From: Streptomyces sp. I05A-00742
GTDB lineage: Bacteria; Actinomycetota; Actinomycetes; Streptomycetales; Streptomycetaceae
Reading direction: 5' to 3'
NCBI RefSeq assembly: GCF_013055795.1
Contig: NZ_JABETO010000004.1
Location: 173,052-237,051, forward strand
DNA: 64,000 bases
The number at the start of each line of letters is the position of its first letter. Position 1 is the stretch's first letter. A program made the translations under genes and the position numbers. Below are positions 17,857-26,735 of the stretch, one piece after another. Under the pieces are notes generated by a model, which worked only from the letters and a program-made list of their open reading frames with translations, did no database searches and was not told where the DNA came from.

Positions 17857-19923
17857 ATGACAGGCCAGGACAGCGCCGCGGCGCCGCCCCTGCCCCACGA
17901 CTGGCGGATGTTCGACCCGGCGCCGGTCGCCATGGCGGTCACCCGGGGCCCCCGGCACCTGCTGGTCTACACGAACGCCTGCTACCGCGAGCTCTTCGGC
18001 GACCGGTCGCTCGGGGTGCCGGTCACCGAGGCCTTCGCCGATCTGCGGCAGCGCGGTGACCTCGCGCTGTTCGACGAGGTGCGGCACACGGGCGCGCCCG
18101 TCTCGCTGACCACCGCCCCGGCCCGGCTCCGCCCGCCGCCGGACGGCGACACCCGCTATTTCACGTTCAGCCTCTCGGCCGTCGGCGGCTCCGGGGAGGA
18201 GCGCGGGGTGCTGGTGGTGGCGACGGAGGTGACCGACCGGGTCGCGGCGGCCGAGCGGGTGCGCACACTGTCGGAGGAGCGGCTGCGGGCCCTGCGCCGG
18301 TTCGAGAACCTGGTGGCCGCCGGGACGCAGATGGTGTGGGTGACGGCGGCCAAGGGCGGCACGATCGAGCCGAGCCCCGGCTGGGAGCGGGTGACCGGCC
18401 AGACGTGGGAGCAGTTCCGCGGCGACGGCTGGCTCGACGTCCTGCACCCGGAGGACCGTGCGCCGATGGAGGCCGCCTGGCAGCAGGCGCTGCGGGAGGT
18501 GCCGGACGAGTTCCGGTACGTGTACCGGCTGCGGACGGTGGACGGTTCGTACCGCCACTTCGATGTGCGGGCGGTGCCCGTGCGCGAGGACGGCCGGGTC
18601 GTGGAGTGGGTGGGCACCTGCACCGACATCGAGGACCGGTGGCGGGAGGAGCGCCGCAAGGACGTCCTGGCCCGGGGGGCCGCCGTGCTCGCGGAGTCCA
18701 CCAAACCGCGCGCCGCCTTCGCCGCGCTCGGGGACGTCATCGTCCCGGCCCTCGCCGACAAGTGCGGCATCTACCTCTTCCGCGACCCCACCGACCAGTT
18801 GACGGCCGGCACCCCGCTCGTCGTCGAGCGCATCGCCGCCCGCACCCGGGCCGGGCTGCCGGCCCACCCGGCCCGGCTGGGCGAGGAACACATCGCCGCG
18901 GACAGCGCGTTCGCCCGGGCGGTGCGCGAACGGCGGGTGATCCACGCCTCGTTCTCTCCCGAGCGCATTCCCCCGGGCACCGCCCCGCCGGACAGCGTCG
19001 AGTGGCTGCGGAACGTGAGGGCGCACAGCATGGTCGTCGTCCCGGTGGTCATCGACGGCACGCTCGCCGCCATCGTGGACGCCTTCTCCTGCGGCGACCG
19101 CGACCCGATGGGCCCGACGGACGAGGCCCTGCTCCGCGAACTCCTCGAACAGGCCCACGATCCGCTGCGCAACATCATCGAGTTCCAGCGCACCCAGCGC
19201 GTCGCCCTGGCCCTCCAGCACAGCCTGCTCACCGAGCCGCCGCGCTACGACGACCTGGTGATCACGGCCCGCTACCTGCCCAGCCCGGCCGCCGCGGACG
19301 TCGGCGGCGACTGGTACGACTCCTTCGTCCTGGGGGACGGCGCTCCGGTCCTGGTCATCGGTGACGTCGCCGGGCACGACATCGAGGCCGCCGTGACCAT
19401 GAGCCGGATGCGCAATATGCTGCGGAGCCTGACGGCCGACCGCGAGGAGCCGCCGGGCGACATCATCCGCCGGCTGGACCGGGCCACCCAGGTCCTCGAC
19501 CCGGACGAGTCCACCGCCACCTGCGCCCTCGTCCGGATCGAGCACGCGCCGGACGGCGGCCGGCAGGCCCACTACTCCGTCGCGGGCCACCCCCCGCCGC
19601 TCGTGGTGGACCGGGACGGCGGCACCCACTTCCTGGACGCCGCCACCTCCCCGCTGCTGGGCCTGCCCATCCCCGACGAGTGGCGGGTCAGCGCCGTCGA
19701 ACCGCTGCCCCTGGGCGGCACGCTCCTCCTCTACACCGACGGCCTGGTCGAACGCCCCGACGAGGACATCGACCACGGCCTCGCCCGGCTGGCCCACGCG
19801 GCCTCCGGGCTCGCCCGCGCCTCCCTGGACGACTTCTGCGACGCCCTCCTCTCGGAGGCGGCCGCCGTCGGCAGGGACGACATCTGCCTGATCGCCGCGC
19901 GGCTGCCGGAGGACGACGGCTGA
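17857..19923 (+). CDS. Soluble SpoIIE-family phosphatase with PAS-PAS-GAF input
   Basis: 688 residues. ATG 17857 follows GGGAGGA. Domains: PAS (about 18-130), a second PAS of the PAS_3 type (about 150-270, WERVTGQTWEQFRGDGW with HPEDR and the PAC end VGTCTDIEDR), GAF (about 280-440) and SpoIIE/PP2C (445-685; VGGDWYDSF, GDVAGHDIEAA, GRDDICLIAAR). There are no transmembrane segments and no HATPase domain, unlike its upstream neighbour, so it is only a phosphatase. The tandem arrangement suggests recent duplication or a shared partner-switching pathway in which membrane and cytosolic signals converge on one STAS protein, not encoded here. Confidence 0.9.
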   Translation: MTGQDSAAAPPLPHDWRMFDPAPVAMAVTRGPRHLLVYTNACYRELFGDRSLGVPVTEAFADLRQRGDLALFDEVRHTGAPVSLTTAPARLRPPPDGDTRYFTFSLSAVGGSGEERGVLVVATEVTDRVAAAERVRTLSEERLRALRRFENLVAAGTQMVWVTAAKGGTIEPSPGWERVTGQTWEQFRGDGWLDVLHPEDRAPMEAAWQQALREVPDEFRYVYRLRTVDGSYRHFDVRAVPVREDGRVVEWVGTCTDIEDRWREERRKDVLARGAAVLAESTKPRAAFAALGDVIVPALADKCGIYLFRDPTDQLTAGTPLVVERIAARTRAGLPAHPARLGEEHIAADSAFARAVRERRVIHASFSPERIPPGTAPPDSVEWLRNVRAHSMVVVPVVIDGTLAAIVDAFSCGDRDPMGPTDEALLRELLEQAHDPLRNIIEFQRTQRVALALQHSLLTEPPRYDDLVITARYLPSPAAADVGGDWYDSFVLGDGAPVLVIGDVAGHDIEAAVTMSRMRNMLRSLTADREEPPGDIIRRLDRATQVLDPDESTATCALVRIEHAPDGGRQAHYSVAGHPPPLVVDRDGGTHFLDAATSPLLGLPIPDEWRVSAVEPLPLGGTLLLYTDGLVERPDEDIDHGLARLAHAASGLARASLDDFCDALLSEAAAVGRDDICLIAARLPEDDG

Positions 19924-20013
19924 CACTCCCCGTCGGACGGACGCCGGGGGCCGATACATGGCCCCGCCCGGTACCGTTGCGTGAGCCCGAACTCCCCGAG
20001 CGGAGGGCCGACG

Positions 20014-20247
20014 ATGCTGCCCGAGATCACCGAACACGAGTGCACCGGTTGCGGCAGGGCGGTCAGGGGCATCTTCGGCCGCTGGGCCTGCCCCGACTGC
20101 AAGACCAGCTCCCCGTACACGGAACCCCCCGCCCCGTACGCGACCGGCCTCCGGAACGGCGTGGCACCACGGCGCGACCCGCTCCGGCACCATGTCTGCG
20201 GCGAGGTCGCGTGCGTGTGCCCGCGGCTGAACTGCCGGGGCCGCTAG
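20014..20247 (+). CDS. Small zinc-ribbon protein
   Basis: 77 residues from ATG 20014 (GGAGGG 7 bases upstream). Two CxxC knuckles (CTGC and CPDC) separated by 13 residues form a short zinc ribbon at the N-terminus. A second cysteine cluster (VCGEVACVCPRLNC) ends the protein just before TAG. It has no assigned family. The sequence after the stop continues in the same frame into a methyltransferase remnant, so the C-terminus may be a scar of a rearrangement. Confidence 0.55.
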   Translation: MLPEITEHECTGCGRAVRGIFGRWACPDCKTSSPYTEPPAPYATGLRNGVAPRRDPLRHHVCGEVACVCPRLNCRGR

Positions 20248-20280
20248 CGCTCCCTGCGGGCGCGGTGCTCCGACCGCGCC

Positions 20281-20517
20281 CGGTACGACCGGCGGATCGG
20301 CGCGTGCCCCGACCATTTCGTCGACTTCGAGGCCGACGACTCGTGGTGGGAGCGGCTGACGGCCGCGGGGGTCGATCCGCGAAAGCCCGCGGTCGTCGCG
20401 TCGACCGGAGTCAGCATGTACCTCACGCGCGAGGCCAACACCGCCACACTGCGCCAGGTCGCCGCGCTCGCGCCCGGCCCCGTCTTCGCCACGACGTTCC
20501 TGGTGGCGAAGGTGTAG
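20281..20517 (+). pseudogene. Remnant of LCM-type SAM-dependent methyltransferase (C-terminal fragment)
   Basis: With no start of its own, the frame reads DFEADDSWWERLTAAG, then VVASTGVSMYLTREAN and TLRQVAALAPGP-FATTFL before TAG at 20515-20517. This series is characteristic of the leucine-carboxymethyltransferase-like (TIGR00027) SAM methyltransferases of actinobacteria. The N-terminal SAM-binding two thirds and the usual C-terminal extension are both missing. It is in frame with the zinc-ribbon gene, separated from it by a single TAG at 20245. It appears to be a decayed gene. Confidence 0.7.
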
Positions 20518-20524
20518 CACCATC

Positions 20525-20669
20525 AGCCCGTCCGGCGATACCGCCGCGGTGCGGCACTTCAGCCCGTCCGGCGATTGAGGACAAGCGGCGCAGCCGCTTT
20601 CACGGGGTCCAGGGCAGCGCCCGGCACTCAAGCCCGTCCGGCGATTGAGGACGCGCGCCGCAGGCGCGC
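20525..20669. repeat. Three copies of a dispersed Streptomyces-type intergenic repeat with hairpins
   Basis: AGCCCGTCCGGCG followed by ATTGAGGAC occurs at 20561-20582 and 20631-20652, with a partial copy at 20525-20540. Full copies are followed at once by a perfect 7-bp hairpin with loop GCA: AAGCGGC/GCCGCTT (20583-20599) and GCGCGCC/GGCGCGC (20653-20669). A fourth copy is at 37449-37487. The rest of 20670-20738, up to the aceB stop, is GC-rich and without genes. Confidence 0.85.
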
Positions 20670-20738
20670 TCACCGGGGGTGCGGGGCCCTCCCCGCGGAA
20701 ACGGCGAAAGGGAGGGCCAGGGGCATTCCCCCCGCCCG

Positions 20739-22307
20739 TCACCCCCGCCGCACCAGATACCTCGCGTACGCGTCCGTAACGAAGAACGCCGACAGCTCCT
20801 CCTGAAGGGCCGCCCGGACAAGGACATCCCGCGCGTCCGCCCACCGCGCATGCGGATGCTCCGCGGCCAGAGCCGCACTCTCCTCGTCGAGCAGACGCAG
20901 CACCGCGGCCCGCCGCACCACCCCGTGGTGGAGCCACTGCCACAGCTGGCAACGGGCGAGTTCGGAGGTGGCGGCATCCTCCAGCCGCCCATGGTGGACG
21001 ACGCGCCCGCTGCCGCGCAGCCAGGAGTCCAGGCAGCGCAGAGCGGTGGCGATGCCGGCGCGAACGCCCTGTTCGGTGGGGCGGCCGCTGGTGCGGTGGA
21101 CGGCGAGCAGGTCGGGGGCGGTGACGTGGACGTCCTCCCGGGTGCGTTCGAGCTGGTGCGGGCGGTCGCCCAGGACGGCGTCGAAGACCGTGCGGCAGAC
21201 GGGGACGAGCCCGGGGTGGGCGGCCCGGGTGCCGTCGAAGCCGTCCTCGGCCTCCCGTTCGGCGTCGAGCCGGATCCGGGCGAGTGCCGCCTCGTCCGCC
21301 TGGGGGTCGTGGCCGGGCACGTGGAAGGCCGTGCCGCCGATCGCGTGAGCGCCCCGCCGGTGGCAGGTGCGGACGAGGAGTTCGGTGTACGCGCGGAGGA
21401 AGGGCGCCGTCACGGTGATCTTCGCCCGGTCGGGCAGGACGTGGTCGCGCCGGTGCGGGAAGGTCTTGACCACGCTGCACAGATAGCCGCGGTGATCGGC
21501 GGTGAGTCCGGCGGCATGCTCCCGGAGTTCGTGCAGGATCTCCTCCATCTCGAAGGCGGCGGTGACCGTTTCGACGGTGACGGTGGCGCGGACCGTGCCG
21601 CGCGGGATGCCGAGGAGGTCCTGGGCGAGGACGAACACGTCGTTCCACAGCCGCGCTTCGAGGTGGTTCTCCAGGTGGGGCAGCGAGAAGTACGGGCCGC
21701 GTCCCGCGTCGGTCTGCCGCCGGGCGCAGTGGAAGAAGTAGAGCCCGAAGTCCACCAGCGAGGCGGGCACGGCCCGGCCGTCGATGAGCAGGTGCTTCTC
21801 GGTGAGGTGCCAGCCCCGGGGGCGTACGACGAGCGTGGGGGCGGTGGAGCCGCCGGGCCCGGCGAGCTCTTCGGTGAACGTCAGCAGCGTCCGGTGCCCG
21901 TCGATGACGTTCTGCCAGGTGGGGGCGGTGGCGTCGGCGAAGTCCGCCGTCCAGACCCGGGCGCCGGAGGCGAGGGCCTCGTTCGCCGTGAGCCGGTCGG
22001 GCGGTCCCGTGAGCTCGGTCCGGCGATCGGTGAGCCCGGGCGCGGGCGGTGCGACGCGCCACGAGCGGTCGGCGCGGACGGCCGTGGTGGCCGGGACGAA
22101 GTCGAGGGCGCCGCCGCGGACCAGCAGGGCGGCCCGGTGGCGGCGCTCGGCGAGAAGAGCGGAACGGCGGGCGGCGAAGGCCTCGTCGAGGCGGGCGACG
22201 AAGTCGAGGGCGGCGGGGGTCAGGATGCCGTCGAACCGGGCGGTGCGGTCGCCGAGGACGCTGAGCGCGCGAGCGCGGCGGGGACTGGAGAGGGCGGGGG
22301 ATGCCAT
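20739..22307 (-). CDS. aceB: Malate synthase A
   Basis: 522 residues. ATG 22307 has AGGAG 7 bases upstream. Malate synthase A features: RPRGWHLTEKHLLIDG, then a run with LEARLWNDVFVLAQDLLGIPRGT and the ETVTAAFEMEEILHELREH segment bearing catalytic acidic residues, and the C-terminal LARCQLWQWLHH. It condenses glyoxylate with acetyl-CoA to malate, the second step of the glyoxylate bypass. It lies 304 bases downstream of aceA on the same strand, separated by a strong hairpin, so the two may be partly uncoupled. Its length matches the MSA class. Confidence 0.96.
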   Translation of the reverse strand: MASPALSSPRRARALSVLGDRTARFDGILTPAALDFVARLDEAFAARRSALLAERRHRAALLVRGGALDFVPATTAVRADRSWRVAPPAPGLTDRRTELTGPPDRLTANEALASGARVWTADFADATAPTWQNVIDGHRTLLTFTEELAGPGGSTAPTLVVRPRGWHLTEKHLLIDGRAVPASLVDFGLYFFHCARRQTDAGRGPYFSLPHLENHLEARLWNDVFVLAQDLLGIPRGTVRATVTVETVTAAFEMEEILHELREHAAGLTADHRGYLCSVVKTFPHRRDHVLPDRAKITVTAPFLRAYTELLVRTCHRRGAHAIGGTAFHVPGHDPQADEAALARIRLDAEREAEDGFDGTRAAHPGLVPVCRTVFDAVLGDRPHQLERTREDVHVTAPDLLAVHRTSGRPTEQGVRAGIATALRCLDSWLRGSGRVVHHGRLEDAATSELARCQLWQWLHHGVVRRAAVLRLLDEESAALAAEHPHARWADARDVLVRAALQEELSAFFVTDAYARYLVRRG

Positions 22308-22611
22308 GGCGATCTCCTGGGGGTGGTGTGCGGGGCCCGGTTGGCCGGTGTGGCGCGGAACAGTGGTGGCGGTGGGGTGAAAGGGGGCGACGGGGCCCTG
22401 GGGAAGAGAGGGGGGTGCCTTCGGGGAGGGACCGATGGCTTCCCCCTCGGGCCCGCCGCGAGGCCGCCCGAGGGCGGCCCGGTCCGCGACGGATGGTCCG
22501 CGGGCGAGCCGCCCGCAGGGGAACTGCCCTGGAGGTCTCACGGGGAAACCGCTCCGGCGGGAGCCGTTCCGCTCGGAACGGTTCCTGCCGGAACTGCTGC
22601 CCGTCCAGGGG
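22308..22611 (-). terminator. aceA-aceB spacer with hairpin
   Basis: 304 bases without a gene. Between the aceA stop and the aceB start lies CCGTTCCG-CT-CGGAACGG (22564-22581), a perfect 8-bp stem extended imperfectly on both sides by GGCGGGA/TCCTGCC (about 22557-22589). It sits about 30 bases after the aceA stop and is a plausible terminator or attenuator. The part next to aceB is purine-rich (repeated GGGG and GTGG tracts). Confidence 0.6.
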
Positions 22612-23892
22612 TTAGTGGAACTGTTCTTCTTCGGTGGAGCCGGTGAGGGCGGTGGTGGTGGAGGTGGGGTTGAGTGCGGTGGTGACGAGGTCGAAGTAGC
22701 CGGTGCCGACTTCGCGCTGGTGTTTGACGGCGGTGAAGCCATGTTGCTGGGCGGCGAACTCCTTCTCCTGGAGGTCGACGTAGGCGGTCATGCCGTGGGT
22801 GGCGTAGTCGCGGGCGAGGGTGAACATGGCGTGGTTGAGGGAGTGGAATCCGGCCAGGGTGATGAACTGGAAGCGGTAGCCCATCGCGCCGAGTTCGCGC
22901 TGGAACTCGGCGATCTCCTGGTCGCTGAGGGCGGCTTTCCAGTTGAAGGAGGGGGAGCAGTTGTAGGCGAGCATCTTGTCGGGGTGCTCGGCGTGGATCG
23001 CCTCGGCGAACTCCTTGGCCTGGGCGAGGTCGGGGGTGCCGGTCTCGACCCACAGAAGGTCGGCGTAGGGGGCGTAGGCGAGGCCTCGGGCGATGACAGG
23101 GGCCATGCCGTTGCGGACGCGGTAGAAACCCTCCGGGGTGCGTTCGCCGGTGCAGTGGGGGGCGTCGCGTTCGTCGATGTCGCTGGTGAGGAGGGTGGCC
23201 GCGAGGGCGTCGGTGCGGGCGACGATCAGGGTGGGGACATCGGCGATGTCGGCGGCGAGGCGGGCGGCGTTGAGGGTGCGGATGTGCTGGCCGGTGGGGA
23301 CGAGGACCTTGCCGCCGAGGTGGCCGCATTTCTTCTCGGAGGCGAGCTGGTCTTCGTAGTGGATACCGGCCGCCCCCGCGGCGATCATCGCCTTCGTCAG
23401 CTCGAACGCGTTCAGCGGCCCGCCGAACCCGGCCTCGGCGTCCGCGACGATCGGAACCAGCCAGTCCAGGGTGTTGTCGCCCTCGGCGGTGGTGATCTGG
23501 TCGGCGCGCAGCAGCGCGTTGTTGATCCGCCGCACCACGGCCGGCACCGAGTTCGCGGGATACAGGCTCTGGTCGGGGTAGGTGTGCCCGGCCTGGTTCG
23601 CGTCCGCCGCCACCTGCCAGCCGGACAGATAGATGGCTTCGAGTCCGGCCTTGACCTGCTGCACGGCCTGCCCGCCGGTCAGCGCACCCAACGCGTGGAT
23701 GTAGTCCCGCTCGTGCAGCTGCCGCCACAACCGCTCCGCACCACGCCGCGCAAGAGTGTGCTCCTCACGCACACTCCCACTCAACCGCACCACATCCTCC
23801 GCGGAGTACGTCCGCTCGATCCCCCTCCACCGCGCATCCGTCGCCCACCGCCGCGCCAACTCCCCCGCTGCCGCCGTCCCTGCCTCAACCAT
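22612..23892 (-). CDS. aceA: Isocitrate lyase
   Basis: 426 residues. ATG 23892 is preceded by AGGAG. The catalytic loop KKCGHLGGK is present. Metal and substrate motifs [30 protein letters not shown] and YNCSPSFNW match the isocitrate lyase family. It cleaves isocitrate to succinate and glyoxylate, the first step of the bypass, working with the downstream malate synthase. The competing enzyme, NADP isocitrate dehydrogenase, is encoded about 14 kb away in this window. Upstream (23893-24243) is a 351-base non-coding control region with a palindrome. Confidence 0.97.
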   Translation of the reverse strand: MVEAGTAAAGELARRWATDARWRGIERTYSAEDVVRLSGSVREEHTLARRGAERLWRQLHERDYIHALGALTGGQAVQQVKAGLEAIYLSGWQVAADANQAGHTYPDQSLYPANSVPAVVRRINNALLRADQITTAEGDNTLDWLVPIVADAEAGFGGPLNAFELTKAMIAAGAAGIHYEDQLASEKKCGHLGGKVLVPTGQHIRTLNAARLAADIADVPTLIVARTDALAATLLTSDIDERDAPHCTGERTPEGFYRVRNGMAPVIARGLAYAPYADLLWVETGTPDLAQAKEFAEAIHAEHPDKMLAYNCSPSFNWKAALSDQEIAEFQRELGAMGYRFQFITLAGFHSLNHAMFTLARDYATHGMTAYVDLQEKEFAAQQHGFTAVKHQREVGTGYFDLVTTALNPTSTTTALTGSTEEEQFH

Positions 23893-24243
23893 GACCGTCT
23901 CCTGGTGTCGCCTCGAAGATGCGTCCGATCACCGGCGGGGGCGCGGTCCGTGCTCCGGGCCCCTGCCGCAGTGCTGTCGAGCTATCGCGTGCGGCCCGCG
24001 CCGCTCCCGGGCCCGCTCCGGCGGGGCGGTGCGCGTCACGGGTGGCCGGCGGCGCGCGTCGACGCACCACCGGGCCGCACCATGACTGTGACAGTGGCAC
24101 TCAGTGCCATCAACCGCGGCTTTCTGCCAATTTCCGTGACCCTCCGCCGACTTTCCGCGACCGTCAGCACCCACCGGAGAACGTCCGGACCGAACCGGGA
24201 ACTTCGGGAAATCCATGGAGATCCCGGGCGCCCTCCGGTCGCG
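23893..24243 (-). promoter_or_regulatory. aceA upstream region with TGGCAC-TCA-GTGCCA palindrome
   Basis: 351 bases, no gene seen. TGGCAC-TCA-GTGCCA (24095-24109) is a perfect 6+6 inverted repeat about 200 bases upstream of aceA. It lies next to an AT-richer stretch (24120-24150) that could hold the promoter, although no consensus -35/-10 pair is clear. TTTCCGTGACC and TTTCCGCGACC are a short direct repeat nearby (24130-24162). Likely binding site for a carbon-source regulator. Confidence 0.4.
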
Positions 24244-24819
24244 TCAGCGCGACAGCGGTCCGCCGCAGCGCCAGTTCCACCGCCCCGCCCGCCCGGTGAG
24301 GTCCGTGCGGGACAACGGCGGTACGTCCAGCCGCCAGAAGACCGCCGCCGGAAGATCCAGCGCCTGGACGACGGCGGCGCGGATCACCGCCGGTCCGGCG
24401 ACGACGAGCACCCGGCCGCCCTCCTCCGCCTGTGACGCGAGCCAGTTCCCGGTACGGGTGAGCAGAGCGCGCACCGATTCGCCGCCGTGCGGCACCGCGT
24501 CGGGGTCCCCCAGCCATGCCGCGACCCCCGCCGGATCGGCTGTCGCGACCTCCTCCAGCGTCCGTCCCCGCCACCCGCCCACGTCCGGGTCGCGCAACTC
24601 CGGGGCTGGCACGGAGTGCACTCCCAGCGCGTCGGCCGTCGCACGGCACCGCCTCTCCGGAGCGGTGTACACCCGGCGAAAACCAGCCGATGCGGGCAGA
24701 CTCGCCGCTACGGAGCGAACCTCCCGCAATGCGGCCTCATCCGGCATGTCGTCGTCGAACCGCGCCGCCCGCAGCGCCGGACTCATCGCCGGCGAGACCA
24801 AGATCACCCTGACCGTCAT
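24244..24819 (-). CDS. Histidine-phosphatase-fold protein lacking the RHG motif (cobalt-locus pseudo-enzyme)
   Basis: 191 residues from ATG 24819. The fold is that of the phosphoglycerate mutase/CobC family: TAPERRCRATADALG, HGGESVRALLTRTGNW and VVAGPAVIRAAVVQALDLP align with the TxxxRaxxTA, GEs and sHGgviR blocks. The N-terminal catalytic RHG reads SPA (VILVSPAMSPALR) and the second catalytic His region reads AGPAV, so both catalytic histidines are missing. It is divergent from the cobalamin riboswitch and cbtBA. A binding or regulatory role, or a changed chemistry, is more likely than phosphatase activity. Confidence 0.75.
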   Translation of the reverse strand: MTVRVILVSPAMSPALRAARFDDDMPDEAALREVRSVAASLPASAGFRRVYTAPERRCRATADALGVHSVPAPELRDPDVGGWRGRTLEEVATADPAGVAAWLGDPDAVPHGGESVRALLTRTGNWLASQAEEGGRVLVVAGPAVIRAAVVQALDLPAAVFWRLDVPPLSRTDLTGRAGRWNWRCGGPLSR

Positions 24820-24930
24820 CACACCCGCCCTTTCCGTGACTTCACCCTCACACACCCGGCACGGCCAGGGGTTTCACGCCCGGCGGAGCGCGGGTGCGCC
24901 TCCCCTCGTCCATGGCGCGGGAGTGGCTCA

Positions 24931-25050
24931 AACGGTACGGTCGCGTGGACATGACGACGGGGTGACGGAAGCCGGTGGAAATCCGGCACGGTCGCGCCAC
25001 TGTGTTCCGCCGGCGTTCCTGTGAACGCCCCGGGGAGTCAGACCCGCCCT
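24931..25050 (+). ncRNA. Adenosylcobalamin riboswitch upstream of cbtBA
   Basis: Hallmarks in order: GCCGGTGGAAATCCGGC (24970-24986), the conserved GCGCCACTGTG (24994-25004), a variable GC stem, and GGGAGTCAGACCCGCC (25032-25047), followed by a leader up to the Shine-Dalgarno AGGAGG at 25091-25096. This matches the cobalamin riboswitch core (the Streptomyces GAGTCAGACCC variety). It should shut off the cobalt uptake genes when cobalamin is plentiful. Outer boundaries are approximate. Confidence 0.92.
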
Positions 25051-25103
25051 TCGTCGTCCGAAACCCGAGGAACGGGACGCGACACTCCCCAGGAGGTTCT
25101 GCC

Positions 25104-25328
25104 ATGCCGTCATCCACCGCCACCGCACCCGGCCCGTCCGCCGCACCCGCGGTAGCGCCGATATCCCTGAAGGCCATCGCCCCGTGGGCGGTCTTCGTCG
25201 GCCTTCTCATGCTGGTCCTGCTCTACTTCGTCGGTGCCGAGCAGGGCGCCACGTCGCTCATCGCCGGCGAGGACGTGCACGAGTGGGTCCACGACGGACG
25301 CCATCTGCTCGGCTTCCCGTGCCACTGA
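25104..25328 (+). CDS. cbtB: CbtB-type cobalt transporter subunit
   Basis: 74 residues. ATG 25104 is 7 bases after AGGAGG. There is one central transmembrane helix (PWAVFVGLLMLVLLYFVGA) and a His-rich C-terminus (EDVHEWVHDGRHLLGFPCH), the metal-binding signature of CbtB. It pairs with CbtA 20 bases downstream and is under the cobalamin riboswitch, which together make cobalt import for vitamin B12 synthesis the likely role. Confidence 0.93.
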   Translation: MPSSTATAPGPSAAPAVAPISLKAIAPWAVFVGLLMLVLLYFVGAEQGATSLIAGEDVHEWVHDGRHLLGFPCH

Positions 25329-25348
25329 CCGGCGGGGAGGCACGCACC

Positions 25349-26092
25349 GTGAACCCCGTCTCCGTACGGGCGCTGCTCGTCCGCGGGATGCTCGCCGGGC
25401 TCGGCGCGGGGCTGCTCGCCCTGGTCGTGGCCTACGCCCTGGGCGAGCCCCACGTGGACGCGGCCATCGCGTTCGAAGAGGCCCACAGCCATGAGCACGG
25501 CGGCGAGGAACTCGTCAGCCGCTCCCTCCAGTCCACCGCGGGCCTCGCCACCGGGATCCTGGTCTACGGCGTGGCGCTCGGCGGCATCGCCGCGCTGGCG
25601 TTCTGCGTGGCGCTGGGCCGCGTGGGCCGGTTCGGGCCGCGGGCCACGGCCCTGCTGGTGGCCGTGGGCGCCCTGCTGGCCGTCTACGTCATCCCGTTCC
25701 TCAAGTACCCGGCGAACCCGCCCTCGGTGGGGGATCCGGACAGCCTGGACCGGCGCACCGCGCTGTACTTCCTGATGATCGCGCTCAGCGTGCTGCTGAG
25801 CGTCGGGGCGGTCGTCCTCGGCCGGAGGCTGGCCCCCCGGCTGGGCAACTGGTACGCCACGGTGGCCGCCGCGGCCGCGCTGCTGGTCGCGGTCGGGCTG
25901 GCGTACGCCTTCCTGCCCTCGGTCAACGAGCTGCCCAAGGACTTCCCCGCCGGTGTCCTGTGGCGGTTCCGGCTCGCCGCGCTCGCCGTACAGGCCGCCC
26001 TTTGGGGGTCCTTCGGCCTGTTCTTCGGCCATCTCGCCGAACGGCTGCTGGTTCCGGCAGCGGTACGGGCCCGTCCGGTCACCGCTCGCTGA
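25349..26092 (+). CDS. cbtA: CbtA-type cobalt transporter membrane subunit
   Basis: 247 residues from GTG 25349 (GGGGAGG 8 bases upstream). Five to six transmembrane segments are visible (about 8-28, 70-90, 100-120, 140-160, 175-195, 215-235). The early loop contains HSHEHGGEE, a candidate metal-binding site, and a conserved FLKYPANPPSVGDP loop typical of CbtA. It follows CbtB in the same riboswitch-controlled transcript. Confidence 0.93.
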   Translation: MNPVSVRALLVRGMLAGLGAGLLALVVAYALGEPHVDAAIAFEEAHSHEHGGEELVSRSLQSTAGLATGILVYGVALGGIAALAFCVALGRVGRFGPRATALLVAVGALLAVYVIPFLKYPANPPSVGDPDSLDRRTALYFLMIALSVLLSVGAVVLGRRLAPRLGNWYATVAAAAALLVAVGLAYAFLPSVNELPKDFPAGVLWRFRLAALAVQAALWGSFGLFFGHLAERLLVPAAVRARPVTAR

Positions 26093-26278
26093 GCCCGGGG
26101 CGCCGTGCGCGTGGCCGCCACCACGCGTACGGTGTCCCGTCCTTCACCGGGGTGACGCTCACCCGATCGGGTGGTCGCACGTCACGGCCCTTCACCCGCC
26201 TCCGAAGGGGCACGACCCTGGCGTCGAGGCCCGGTGCCGTGCGACGCCCGGCAGGGCCGCGGGGCAAGGAGGTCCCTC

Positions 26279-26602
26279 ATGACCGTACTGAGAAACGCGG
26301 CCAGGGCGGCGCTGGCCGCCTGTGCCGCGCTCGCGCTGGTGGGCGGGGTGTCCGTGGACGCGCACGCGGCGGTCGGCAAGTTCGAGTACGCCGGTGCGGA
26401 CGGCATCAACAGCGTGTTCGTCAACCCCCCGACCGGGCCGTGCATCGGCTTCACCAAGGAAGCGGTCAGCGCAGGCAACTACACCGACACGGACGCCAAG
26501 GTGTACGAGGGCCTGGCGTGCGGCGGCCAGGGCGAGTCCCTGCCGAAGGGCACGGGAAAGTCCTGGGGCGTGTTCCGTCCCAACAGCGTGCGGTTCGGCT
26601 GA
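26279..26602 (+). CDS. Small secreted hypothetical protein
   Basis: 107 residues. ATG 26279 follows AAGGAGG. A signal peptide covers residues 1-31 (RNAARAALAACAALALVGG then VDAHA, Ala-x-Ala cleavage). The mature chain of about 76 residues has two cysteines (GPCIGF and LACGGQ) that could form one disulfide, and is Gly/Asn-rich (GADGINSVFVNPPTG). No family was recognised; it resembles the small secreted proteins of unknown role common in Streptomyces. Confidence 0.7.
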   Translation: MTVLRNAARAALAACAALALVGGVSVDAHAAVGKFEYAGADGINSVFVNPPTGPCIGFTKEAVSAGNYTDTDAKVYEGLACGGQGESLPKGTGKSWGVFRPNSVRFG

Positions 26603-26735
26603 CACATCACTCCCGGGCCGGTGCCCCGGCCGGCGGGAACGCGCGAAGCCGCCCTGCCGTCCGGCACCGGCCGCTACCGTGGACGGAACGAGGGGAGCGA
26701 GCCGGGGAGCACCGCGAGAAAGGCGATCACGACCA

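Noticed and set aside
20525..20669. CRISPR-like array
   Set aside because: Only two to three copies, hairpins rather than spacers, and a matching copy 17 kb away; a dispersed intergenic repeat.
17620..22062. A minus-strand frame spanning both SpoIIE genes and part of aceB
   Set aside because: Crosses unrelated real genes on both strands and has low-complexity Arg/His/Gly composition.
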